A program made the position numbers and the translations under genes. The notes under the pieces are model-generated. The model did not search any database, was not told the DNA's origin, and worked only from the letters and a program-made list of their open reading frames with translations. DNA of 13,125 nucleotides, from contig JAEWWC010000028.1 in NCBI GenBank assembly GCA_023396555.1, positions 1-13,125 of the forward strand, read 5' to 3'. The DNA is from Bacillota bacterium. Lineage in GTDB: Bacteria > Bacillota > Clostridia > Christensenellales > SZUA-584. How positions within the stretch are numbered: the stretch's first letter is position 1; each line of letters begins with the position of its first letter. Below are positions 1 through 6,638 of this stretch, piece by piece.

Positions 1-2
1 CA

Positions 3-152
3 CAGATGCGGGGAAAATTGGGAAACAGAGTTTATAGCGTGCCCAAGGAATTCAGCGCGCAGGCGGCGCTTCTGAAATTGGAGGCCATGGGCATCAGTAT
101 TGATAAACTGACGGACGCGCAGCTTGATTACATGTATGGAGCGAAGCCATGA
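3..152 (+). CDS. ahcY: Adenosylhomocysteinase (S-adenosylhomocysteine hydrolase), C-terminal fragment
   Basis: Only the last 49 residues are in the window; the gene is cut by the left edge. The frame reads through a segment with VYSVPKEF, then LLKLEAMGISID and KLTDAQLDYM, before the stop. This matches the conserved tail of SAH hydrolases (pattern VYxVPKEID...VAxLKLxxMGIxIDxLTxEQxxY), the part that contributes to the NAD-binding dimer interface in this family. The enzyme splits SAH to adenosine and homocysteine in the cytoplasm, relieving product inhibition of methyltransferases. The protein ends a few residues after the LT.EQ-like motif and lacks the aromatic YRY tail of many AHCYs, as in the shorter bacterial forms. 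The stop codon overlaps the start of the next gene (ATGA), and that gene acts on the same substrate, which supports the call. The catalytic region is not visible, so activity cannot be judged. Confidence 0.87.
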   Translation, partial: QMRGKLGNRVYSVPKEFSAQAALLKLEAMGISIDKLTDAQLDYMYGAKP

Positions 153-1432
153 GCATACTGATCAAAAACGGTTTTCTGGTCACTGCGGATAGGGACGATA
201 CCTGCTGTGAAGGCTGTGTGATCGTTGAGAACGACAAAATATCCTATGCGGGGCCCGAAGCATCAGCGCCTCAGATCAAGGCTGGCAGGGTGATAGATGC
301 GCACGGCGGCATCATCGTGCCGGGGTTTGTCAATACGCATACGCACGTGCCGATGACGATGATGCGCGGCTATGCGGACGACATCGCGCTGATGGACTGG
401 CTGCAGAACCATATCTGGCCCGCGGAGGAGCGGCTGACGGATGACGCCGTATACTGGGGCAGCATGCTCGCGATGAGCGAACTCGCAGCCGGCGGTGTCA
501 CGTGCTTTTCCGACATGTACAACTTCAACGCGCAGATCGCCAAAGCGGCGAACGACGCTGGCCTGCGGGCGCTGATTGCGGTAGCGGTGCTGGATATCGA
601 CGGGAACGGCGATGCGCGTCTGAAAAGAACTGAAGAGTTTTTCGAGACCGTTAAAGGATATGAGCGCATCAGCGCAGCCATCGGCCCGCACGCGGAATAC
701 ACCGTGAGCCCGGCCATGTTTGGGAAAATCCGTGACCTTGCAGCAAAGCTAAATTCGCGCATACACGTGCACATAAGCGAAACAGAAGGCGAGCATCAGG
801 ACAGCATCGGACGGCATGGCAAGACGCCGATCGGGCTGCTGCAGAGCCTTGGCGTGCTGGAGCTGCCGGTGATGGCGGCGCACTGCGTGTGGGTGAGCGA
901 CGACGATATCGATATCATGGCGCAGTATGGCGTCAGCGTGATGTCCTGCCCCGGCAGCAATTTGAAGCTGGGCAGCGGCATTCCGCGCGTGGCTCGTATG
1001 CTGGAGCGTGGTGTCAACGTCAGTTGTGCGACGGACGGTGCGGCCAGCAACAACAACTTGTCGATGATGGAAGAGATGACGCTGACGGCGCTGCTGCAAA
1101 AGGGCGTCAATCGGGATCCGGCGCTGATCCCCGCCAAAACGGCGCTTCGCATTGCCACGATAAACGGCGCCAAGGCTCTTGGCATGTCGGATATAACAGG
1201 CAGCCTCGAAGCTGGGAAGCAGGCGGATCTGGTTGTCATCAACACTGATGGTGTGCGTTATTGCCCACGCGCAAACCTGCTCAACCATCTGGTTTACAGC
1301 GGGTGTGATGCGGACGTGTCGCTCACGATGGTAGCTGGTAATATCATATATGAAAACGGCAGCATTACCTTCGGAGATATTGAAGAAATAAAAGCAAAGG
1401 CGGCGCAGTATGCGGCGGACTTGTTTGCATGA
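149..1432 (+). CDS. mtaD: 5-methylthioadenosine/S-adenosylhomocysteine deaminase (amidohydrolase)
   Basis: This is a cytoplasmic metal-dependent amidohydrolase of 427 residues, normal for the MtaD/TrzN-like family. It is expected to deaminate SAH and methylthioadenosine to the inosyl forms, and may also act on adenosine. Metal and catalytic residues are visible: the HTH pair (H64, H66) after GFVNT, H208 and E211 in HVHISETEGE, H245 in MAAHCVW, and D296 in CATDGAAS. The stretch MRGYADD...DWLQNHIWPAE near 72-93 is typical of this subfamily. The N-terminal strands (1-60) and the final part (about 345-400, including a GSLEAGKQADLVV motif) form the usual small beta domain. The ATG overlaps the ahcY stop and has a GGAG 7-8 bases upstream inside ahcY. 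The stop overlaps the next ATG. Substrate range within the family (SAH, MTA, guanine, other purines) cannot be fixed by motifs alone, but the ahcY neighbour favours SAH. Confidence 0.9.
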   Translation: MSILIKNGFLVTADRDDTCCEGCVIVENDKISYAGPEASAPQIKAGRVIDAHGGIIVPGFVNTHTHVPMTMMRGYADDIALMDWLQNHIWPAEERLTDDAVYWGSMLAMSELAAGGVTCFSDMYNFNAQIAKAANDAGLRALIAVAVLDIDGNGDARLKRTEEFFETVKGYERISAAIGPHAEYTVSPAMFGKIRDLAAKLNSRIHVHISETEGEHQDSIGRHGKTPIGLLQSLGVLELPVMAAHCVWVSDDDIDIMAQYGVSVMSCPGSNLKLGSGIPRVARMLERGVNVSCATDGAASNNNLSMMEEMTLTALLQKGVNRDPALIPAKTALRIATINGAKALGMSDITGSLEAGKQADLVVINTDGVRYCPRANLLNHLVYSGCDADVSLTMVAGNIIYENGSITFGDIEEIKAKAAQYAADLFA

Positions 1433-3198
1433 AGAGGATTATGGAAATCATAAAAAAGACATCTTTAATACTCATAGCCTTTCTGCTGACGGCATTTGCC
1501 GCGTCTTGTTCTCCGGGTTCCGGCGCCGCAACGACGGGCGGCGTTGAAAAGCCCGCCGAGAATATTAATCTTAAGGATATTGACATTCAAGTTCAGAACG
1601 GAGAGACGAATATAACGCTTTCTCTGTTGAGCGGGAGCCGTGCAGCCGGCTATCCCGAATCAACACTGACGCAGACGCCTGTTTATGAGGTTACGGAAAC
1701 AGCACAGCCATACAGGCTCAAGATCAAGCTGGAAGATATCAGCTTTTGGGACTACGAACAAAAAACTTCATGGGACATGTCTGGATTGGCGACAGGGCTA
1801 TTCAGGGAAGTGCCTGCCAATGACAACTCGCTCATCGTTTATGTCCAGCTGACTCAGGATGTAGAATATACCGTCGAGGAATCGGAAGGCAGCCTGATCA
1901 TACACATGAAACCGGGTACGCCAGCCGGAGGCACCTCATATTATTGTGTTACCAACGCATTTTTCGAGCATCAGGAAGGAAAATGGCCTGAGGATGTAGA
2001 CATGACCCCGGTGCTTTGTTCAGACCGTCAGAACAAGCTGCTGATCTCCCAGCCCTTTGCTTCTCAGGCTGCCGCCGAGAGCTTTCAGCAGAAGACGGCG
2101 GAAGCGTTGTCTCAAATTATCCCCGGAAAAAACATATCGGTCATACAGCTGACGGATGGTGCAATGCCGGACTTCATTACCGACATCGACTATTCGGCTG
2201 CCGAAGGCCGGAGTATTCTTTTCAAAGACGGACAGCTTTCAGATACGCCGCTGCTGCTGCAAAACGGTCGTTTTCTGGCGGCGTCATCGGATGGCGTCAT
2301 TGCGTTTTCCAGGGTTTATCAGCCCAGCGAACCCGCTTTGGAGCAGGAGGAATATCTTCTGTCCGAAACGCTCTGGACGCTGGAGCCCAATGGCCGTCTT
2401 CAGAATGTGGACACGCCTGAGTTTTTCTATATAGACAAAGCGGCCTATTCCTATGACGGCCGTTATCTCGCAATTCTGGATGTATCGATAGAAAACAGAG
2501 TGCTCTATGTTTATGACTTCACCAACCGAGTTTTGATCAATCTTGGGGAAGAGGGGTTTGGCAGCCAGACCACATCATTTGCCTGGTCGGACACAGAGAA
2601 CGCGCTTTATGCGATGTCAGGCTATAACGCGCTGCAACTCATGGTTTGCTCATTTTCAGAGGATGGCAGCCTTAACATCAATGCTGTTGAAGAGAATGCC
2701 GGTAATGAAGGGAATATTGCCGTATCCGGGCAGCGTGTTTTCTTTGCGGACAGTGTCGCGGGTCAGGTATACGAAATCGGTGAGGCGAGGCGTACGCTGA
2801 CCACGGGCGCTGATATCAAAGTATCTTCGGACGGCAGAAAGCTTCTTGTGCTGGAAACAAAATCCGGTCAGGATGAGCAGGTTTCGACTTCGCTCAAGCT
2901 CTGTGATGTTGAAACGGGGGACACCACGTTAATTGCAAGCCAGGGCGAGATCGTTGATTTCTGTTTTGCGCAGAACAACATGGTTTATTATACCGATGCG
3001 TCCGTGGAACAGACAACCGAAGGCTATGGCTACGGCCTGTATGTTTATGACGTTGATACCGGCAGCGCTCCGGGACTGAAGGCGATGGCGACGACGCCAA
3101 AAATGTCCGCGGCGAACGGCAAGCTCTATTTCATCGATTACATAGGCGATGGCGACAACGGTTTTTATGCCACCTACGTCTTTGACCCAAACGCTTAG
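1429..3198 (+). CDS. Predicted lipoprotein with beta-propeller-like C-terminal half, function unknown
   Basis: The 589-residue product starts with a basic segment (MKRIMEIIKK), a hydrophobic core (TSLILIAFLLTAF) and AASC. This looks like a type II signal peptide with the lipidated cysteine at C27, although alanine at -3 makes the lipobox weaker than usual. A Gly/Ser/Thr-rich linker follows. Residues 45-162 form beta-rich sequence ending in EYTVEESEGSLIIHM, reminiscent of AMIN domains. Residues 169-241 (SYYCVTNAFF... LLISQPFAS...AAESFQQKTAEAL) look like a SPOR-type fold. Residues from about 260 to the end contain repeated strands with SYDGRYLAIL, SSDGRKLLVL and LYVYDV elements, as in TolB/WD40-like propellers. 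These assignments are by eye. The start is ambiguous: ATG at 1429 overlaps the mtaD stop, while an in-frame ATG at 1441 has an AGAGG only 3 bases upstream. Base composition is visibly AT-richer than gatA. The likely location is the outer face of the membrane; no function is assigned. Confidence 0.85.
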   Translation: MKRIMEIIKKTSLILIAFLLTAFAASCSPGSGAATTGGVEKPAENINLKDIDIQVQNGETNITLSLLSGSRAAGYPESTLTQTPVYEVTETAQPYRLKIKLEDISFWDYEQKTSWDMSGLATGLFREVPANDNSLIVYVQLTQDVEYTVEESEGSLIIHMKPGTPAGGTSYYCVTNAFFEHQEGKWPEDVDMTPVLCSDRQNKLLISQPFASQAAAESFQQKTAEALSQIIPGKNISVIQLTDGAMPDFITDIDYSAAEGRSILFKDGQLSDTPLLLQNGRFLAASSDGVIAFSRVYQPSEPALEQEEYLLSETLWTLEPNGRLQNVDTPEFFYIDKAAYSYDGRYLAILDVSIENRVLYVYDFTNRVLINLGEEGFGSQTTSFAWSDTENALYAMSGYNALQLMVCSFSEDGSLNINAVEENAGNEGNIAVSGQRVFFADSVAGQVYEIGEARRTLTTGADIKVSSDGRKLLVLETKSGQDEQVSTSLKLCDVETGDTTLIASQGEIVDFCFAQNNMVYYTDASVEQTTEGYGYGLYVYDVDTGSAPGLKAMATTPKMSAANGKLYFIDYIGDGDNGFYATYVFDPNA

Positions 3199-3203
3199 AA
3201 TTC

Positions 3204-3209
3204 AGGAGG
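3204..3209 (+). promoter_or_regulatory. Strong ribosome binding site of gatC
   Basis: A perfect AGGAGG lies 6 bases before the ATG at 3216, in the 17-base gap after the lipoprotein stop. It fixes the gatC start and suggests efficient independent initiation. Confidence 0.85.
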
Positions 3210-3215
3210 AACTGC

Positions 3216-3503
3216 ATGCGCATAACCCTATCGGAGGTTGAGAAGATAGCGACGCTGTCGCGGCTGAGCTTCTCGGAACAGGAAAAAGAAAAATTCCAGC
3301 ACGACCTTGAAGCCATACTGATGGCTGCCCAGCGCCTCGGAGAGCTGGACACCAGCGACGTTCAACCGACGGCGCACATTCAAGGAATCGAAAATGTGTT
3401 GCGCGAGGATATTGTACAGCCGAGCATGGACAACGACAAGCTCACAGCGGGAGCGCCGGAGCGCGAAAACGGCTGCTTCATCGTGCCCCGAGTTGTGGAA
3501 TGA
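3216..3503 (+). CDS. gatC: Asp-tRNA(Asn)/Glu-tRNA(Gln) amidotransferase subunit C
   Basis: This is the small 95-residue subunit of the GatCAB amidotransferase, normal length for the family. It wraps around the GatA-GatB interface and helps assemble and stabilise the complex in the cytoplasm. The N-terminal half carries the family signature ITLSEVEKIATLSRLSFSEQE, followed by a helix with FQHDLEAIL. The C-terminal half carries the DTSDVQPTAH and LREDIV segments and ends in ENGCFIVPRVVE, close to the usual GatC ending with F.VP.V.E. The start has a perfect AGGAGG. gatA begins 9 bases after the stop, and the C-A-B order is the standard bacterial operon order. Confidence 0.96.
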   Translation: MRITLSEVEKIATLSRLSFSEQEKEKFQHDLEAILMAAQRLGELDTSDVQPTAHIQGIENVLREDIVQPSMDNDKLTAGAPERENGCFIVPRVVE

Positions 3504-3507
3504 GGTG
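3502..3507 (+). promoter_or_regulatory. Ribosome binding site of gatA supporting a TTG start
   Basis: GAGGTG overlaps the gatC stop codon and sits 5 bases before the TTG at 3513. The only nearby ATG, at 3528, would place the site 20 bases away, so the TTG is the better start. Confidence 0.7.
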
Positions 3508-3512
3508 ACGCA

Positions 3513-4982
3513 TTGAAAGCATACGAGATGACATTGGCGCAGGCAATGGACGCACTGGATAAGAAGGATATATCTTCAGCGGAGCTGACACGGGCGCTGC
3601 TGGATAGAATAGAAGATAAGGAACCGAAGGTGCGCGCGCTGAACACCGTTTGTGCCGAGACGGCGCTGGTGCAGGCAGCCGAAGCTGACGCGCGCCGCGC
3701 CAAGGGGGAGAATCGAGGCGCTTTCGACGGAATACCCGCCGTGGTGAAGGACAACATCTGCACCGACGGCATACCCACCACCTGTTCCTCCAAGATGCTG
3801 CAGAACTTCGTACCGCCGTACGACGCGCACGTAATCGAGAGATTCAAGGCGCAGGGCATCATCACGCTGGCCAAATCCAATCTGGACGAGTTCGCGATGG
3901 GGTCTTCCACCGAGAACAGCGCGTTTCACCCGACGGCCAACCCGTGGGATCTGAAACGCGTGCCGGGCGGCTCGTCGGGCGGCAGCGCGGCGGCGGTGTC
4001 CGCGGGCTACGCGCCGCTGTCATTGGGGTCGGACACGGGCGGCAGCATCCGCCAGCCCGCGGCCTATTGCGGCGTGGTAGGCGTAAAGCCCACGTACGGC
4101 GCGGTGTCCCGATACGGCCTTGTGGCGTTCGCGTCGTCGCTGGACCAGATCGGCCCGTTTTCCCGCACCGTGGAAGACGCGGCATTGGCGCTGAACGCCA
4201 TTTGCGGCCACGACCGGCGCGATTCCACGTCGATGAACATGACCCATCCGGACTATACGCAGGGGCTGAAGGACGGCGTGCAGGGCATGCGCATCGGCCT
4301 GCCGAAAGAGTATTTCGGCGAAGGGCTGGACAAGGACGTTAAGGACGCGATCACAAGAGCGGCTGAAGCTTATGAGAAGTTGGGCGCAACGGTGGAGGAA
4401 ACCACGCTGCCCACGTTCGACTACGCGCTGTCCGCATATTATATCATCTCGTCCGCCGAGGCCACGTCCAACCTGTCGCGTTACGACGGCGTCAAGTACG
4501 GTTATCGTGCCAAGAACTTCGACGGCATCGTGGACATGTACATACAGACGCGCAACGAAGGTTTCGGACCGGAGGTCAAGCGCCGCATGATGCTGGGCAA
4601 CTACGTGCTCTCATCCGGTTATTATGACGCGTATTACATGAAGGCGCTGCGCGTACGCACGCTGATCAAGCGGGACTTCGACGCGCTGTTTGAAAAATAC
4701 GACTGTATACTGTCTCCCACTGCGCCCACGCCGGCGTTCGCGGCGGGTGAGAAGAGCGACCCGATGCAGATGTATCTGACCGACATCTATACCGTGCCCA
4801 TCAACATCGCGGGCCTGGCAGCGATGTCGCTGCCCTGCGGACTGGGGGCTCAGGGGCTGCCCATCGGTCTGCAGATCATCACCAAGCCGCTGGGAGAACC
4901 GGCGATGCTGCGCGCTGCCTATGCGCTTGAGCAGGCGTTCCCGCCGCTCGGTGAACCGGCATTTAAGGGAGGTGAACTGTGA
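3513..4982 (+). CDS. gatA: Asp-tRNA(Asn)/Glu-tRNA(Gln) amidotransferase subunit A (amidase)
   Basis: This is the glutaminase subunit of GatCAB. It releases ammonia from glutamine (or asparagine), which is channelled to GatB to amidate Glu-tRNA(Gln) and/or Asp-tRNA(Asn). At 489 residues it is full length. The amidase-signature catalytic triad is complete: K79 in AVVKDNI, the cis-serine S154 in PGGSSGGSAAAV, and the nucleophile S178 in LGSDTGGSIRQPA. These fall at the same residue numbers as in the well-studied Staphylococcus aureus GatA. The C-terminal substrate region with SPTAPTPAF and the GLPIGLQII block is also present. The start is a TTG supported by GAGGTG 5 bases upstream; an internal ATG at codon 6 is the alternative. 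The stop codon shares one base with the gatB ATG (TGATG), suggesting translational coupling of the subunits. Confidence 0.97.
   Translation: MKAYEMTLAQAMDALDKKDISSAELTRALLDRIEDKEPKVRALNTVCAETALVQAAEADARRAKGENRGAFDGIPAVVKDNICTDGIPTTCSSKMLQNFVPPYDAHVIERFKAQGIITLAKSNLDEFAMGSSTENSAFHPTANPWDLKRVPGGSSGGSAAAVSAGYAPLSLGSDTGGSIRQPAAYCGVVGVKPTYGAVSRYGLVAFASSLDQIGPFSRTVEDAALALNAICGHDRRDSTSMNMTHPDYTQGLKDGVQGMRIGLPKEYFGEGLDKDVKDAITRAAEAYEKLGATVEETTLPTFDYALSAYYIISSAEATSNLSRYDGVKYGYRAKNFDGIVDMYIQTRNEGFGPEVKRRMMLGNYVLSSGYYDAYYMKALRVRTLIKRDFDALFEKYDCILSPTAPTPAFAAGEKSDPMQMYLTDIYTVPINIAGLAAMSLPCGLGAQGLPIGLQIITKPLGEPAMLRAAYALEQAFPPLGEPAFKGGEL
4965..4974 (+). promoter_or_regulatory. Ribosome binding site that selects the gatB ATG
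   Basis: AAGGGAGGTG contains GGAGGTG, a full anti-16S match, inside the end of gatA. Spacing is 7 bases to the ATG at 4982 but only 4 to an in-frame GTG at 4979, so the ATG is preferred. Confidence 0.8.
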
Positions 4983-6412
4983 TGAAATACGAAACGGTTA
5001 TCGGCCTTGAGGTACACGTGGAATTGGCGACAGCCACCAAGATATTCTGCGGCTGCGAGAACAAGTTCGGCGGAGCGCCCAACACGCACTGCTGCCCCGT
5101 CTGTACCGGCATGCCGGGCGTGCTGCCCGTGCTGAACGAGAAGGTGGTGGAGTTCGCAGCGAAGGCGGGCCTTGCCACCAACTGCACTATAGCAAACTTC
5201 TCCAAGATGGACCGCAAGGGCTACTACTATCCTGACCTGCCCAAGGCTTACCAGATATCTCAGTTCGACCTGCCGATATGCAAGGGCGGCTATGTGGACA
5301 TCACGACGGGCGAAGGTAAAAAGCGCATCCGCATCACGCGCATCCACATGGAGGAGGACGCGGGTAAACTGATGCACGACGTGGGAGCGGGCACTGCGGC
5401 GGATTACAATCGATGCGGCGTGCCGCTGATTGAGATCGTGACGGAGCCGGATATGCGCAGCGCCGAGGAAGCGCGCGTGTTTCTGGAAACGCTGCGCAGC
5501 ATCATGAAATACACCGGCGTATCCGACTGCAAGATGCAGGAAGGCTCGCTGCGGTGCGACGTAAACGTTTCCGTCCGGGAAGCGGGCAGCGATGTGTTTG
5601 GTACGCGCACCGAGATGAAGAACCTGAACAGCTTTTCGGCGGTATACCGGGCCATTGAGGCGGAGAGCGCCCGCCAGATCGCGGAGATCGAGGACGGCGG
5701 CACCATTCGTCAGGAGACGCGGCGTTTCGATGACGCCAAGGGCAAGAGCTATCCGATGCGCGGCAAGGAAGAGGCACACGACTACCGCTACTTCCCGGAC
5801 CCAGATCTGGTGCCCATCACGCTGACGGACGAGCGTATTCAGGCGCTGAGTGACAGCCTGCCCGAGCTGCCGGCGGCAAAGAAGCAACGTTACGTGGCCG
5901 AACTGGGGCTGTCCGAATACGACGCTGGCGTGCTAACCGCCGAGAAAGATATCGCGACGTTCTACGAGGCTTGCCTGCGCGAATACAATGAACCCAAGAA
6001 GGTGTGCAATCTCATCATGACGGACGTGTTGCGCCTGCTCAAGGAGGACGGCATCGAGCCGGAGAATATACCTGTCTCGCCCGCGCATCTCGCCGAAGCG
6101 TTGAAGCTGATCGATTCGGGGGAGGTCAACACCACAGTGGGCAAGGCGGTGTTCGAGGAGTCCTTCCGCACCGGCGAGAATCCGGCGGATATCGTGAAGA
6201 AGAAAGGTCTTGCACAGATCAGCGACACGGATGAGCTGCGCACGATGCTCCGCGGCATCATCGCGGCCAATCCCGGCCCGCTGGCAGACTACAAAAGCGG
6301 CAAGGAAAAGGCGCTGACCTTCTTTATCGGTCAGGTGATGAAGGCGACAAAAGGTCAGGCTAATCCGCAGGTGGTTAATGCGCTGGCCCGCGAGGAGCTG
6401 GATAACGCATAA
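4982..6412 (+). CDS. gatB: Asp-tRNA(Asn)/Glu-tRNA(Gln) amidotransferase subunit B
   Basis: This is the tRNA-binding and kinase subunit of GatCAB, 476 residues, the normal size. It phosphorylates the side chain of the mischarged Glu or Asp with ATP and then transfers ammonia supplied by GatA. The N-terminal VIGLEVHVEL is the family signature. A cysteine cluster at C23, C25, C38 and C41 (FCGCENKFG...HCCPVC) forms the expected zinc site. The block RCDVNVSVREAG followed by GTRTEMKNLNSF, and the DYRYFPDPDL motif, are typical of the catalytic cradle. The C-terminal part from about residue 325 carries the helical and YqeY-like tRNA-binding region, ending in GQANPQVVN. Operon context with gatC and gatA is canonical. 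The 226-base gap after the stop marks the end of this transcription unit or at least a break. Confidence 0.97.
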   Translation: MKYETVIGLEVHVELATATKIFCGCENKFGGAPNTHCCPVCTGMPGVLPVLNEKVVEFAAKAGLATNCTIANFSKMDRKGYYYPDLPKAYQISQFDLPICKGGYVDITTGEGKKRIRITRIHMEEDAGKLMHDVGAGTAADYNRCGVPLIEIVTEPDMRSAEEARVFLETLRSIMKYTGVSDCKMQEGSLRCDVNVSVREAGSDVFGTRTEMKNLNSFSAVYRAIEAESARQIAEIEDGGTIRQETRRFDDAKGKSYPMRGKEEAHDYRYFPDPDLVPITLTDERIQALSDSLPELPAAKKQRYVAELGLSEYDAGVLTAEKDIATFYEACLREYNEPKKVCNLIMTDVLRLLKEDGIEPENIPVSPAHLAEALKLIDSGEVNTTVGKAVFEESFRTGENPADIVKKKGLAQISDTDELRTMLRGIIAANPGPLADYKSGKEKALTFFIGQVMKATKGQANPQVVNALAREELDNA

Positions 6413-6443
6413 GCGTTGCTGCTCGGACATAGATTTGATATGC

Positions 6444-6498
6444 GCGCCCTGCGTGCTGTGCATGACGGTTATGTCCGTTTTGACAGCCTGCAGGGCGT
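6444..6498 (+). other. Long imperfect hairpin in the 3' flank of gatB
   Basis: Pairing by eye gives a nearly continuous stem. Positions 6444-6453 (with a perfect GCCCTGC at 6446-6452) pair with 6489-6498 (GCAGGGC at 6490-6496). One T/C mismatch at 6454/6488 follows, then 6455-6459 pairs with 6483-6487. After a bulged G at 6460, 6461-6468 pairs with 6475-6482 with one T/T mismatch. The terminal loop is TTATGT. About 22 pairs form, including three G-T wobbles. No T-run follows directly, so it is not a standard intrinsic terminator. It may protect the gatB 3' end, act in termination with help, or be a small palindromic repeat. Function is inferred only. Confidence 0.6.
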
Positions 6499-6529
6499 CA
6501 TCTGCTGATAGGAATGGGCATCCTTGCAA

Positions 6530-6547
6530 GAAAACTGAAGAGTTTTC
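6530..6547 (+). other. Small perfect inverted repeat upstream of the yicC promoter
   Basis: GAAAACT (6530-6536) and AGTTTTC (6541-6547) form a perfect 7-bp stem around a GAAG loop. A further CTT/AAG pairing (6523-6525 with 6548-6550) is possible across a 4-base bulge. No T-run follows immediately; the nearest is at 6571-6577. It could be an operator-like site or a weak terminator-like structure. Confidence 0.45.
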
Positions 6548-6587
6548 AAGTATAATTGAGAAAATACTTATTTTTTTATCGACTCTG

Positions 6588-6596
6588 TGCTATAAT
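6588..6596 (+). promoter_or_regulatory. Extended -10 promoter for the yicC-remA-gmk-rpoZ-coaBC-priA-def-fmt block
   Basis: TGCTATAAT is a perfect -10 hexamer (6591-6596) with the TG extension. It lies in an AT-rich stretch (about 6540-6620) that contrasts with the GC-rich genes on both sides. The best-spaced -35 (TTATTT, 6568-6573, 17-base spacer) matches poorly, so the extended -10 and the A/T tract probably carry the recognition. Transcription would start near 6602-6605, leaving a short leader before the ATG at 6639. Confidence 0.65.
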
Positions 6597-6638
6597 CATT
6601 TTTTGAAATAATAAAAAAGGAACAAAGGCGGGCAAAGT

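Noticed and set aside
4919..5887. Long open frame on the minus strand opposite gatB (322 codons)
   Set aside because: It lies entirely over the clearly real end of gatA and gatB, has no recognisable motif, and such frames are expected opposite GC-rich genes.
6561..6577. AAAATA-CT-TATTTT with a T-run, considered as an intrinsic terminator for gatCAB
   Set aside because: The stem is only six A/T pairs with a 2-base loop, too weak for a terminator; the AT-rich upstream region of the promoter is a better explanation.
6378..6611. A 77-codon plus-strand frame spanning the end of gatB and the intergenic gap
   Set aside because: It has no good ribosome binding site, overlaps gatB in another frame, and runs through the hairpin and promoter; the composition looks random.
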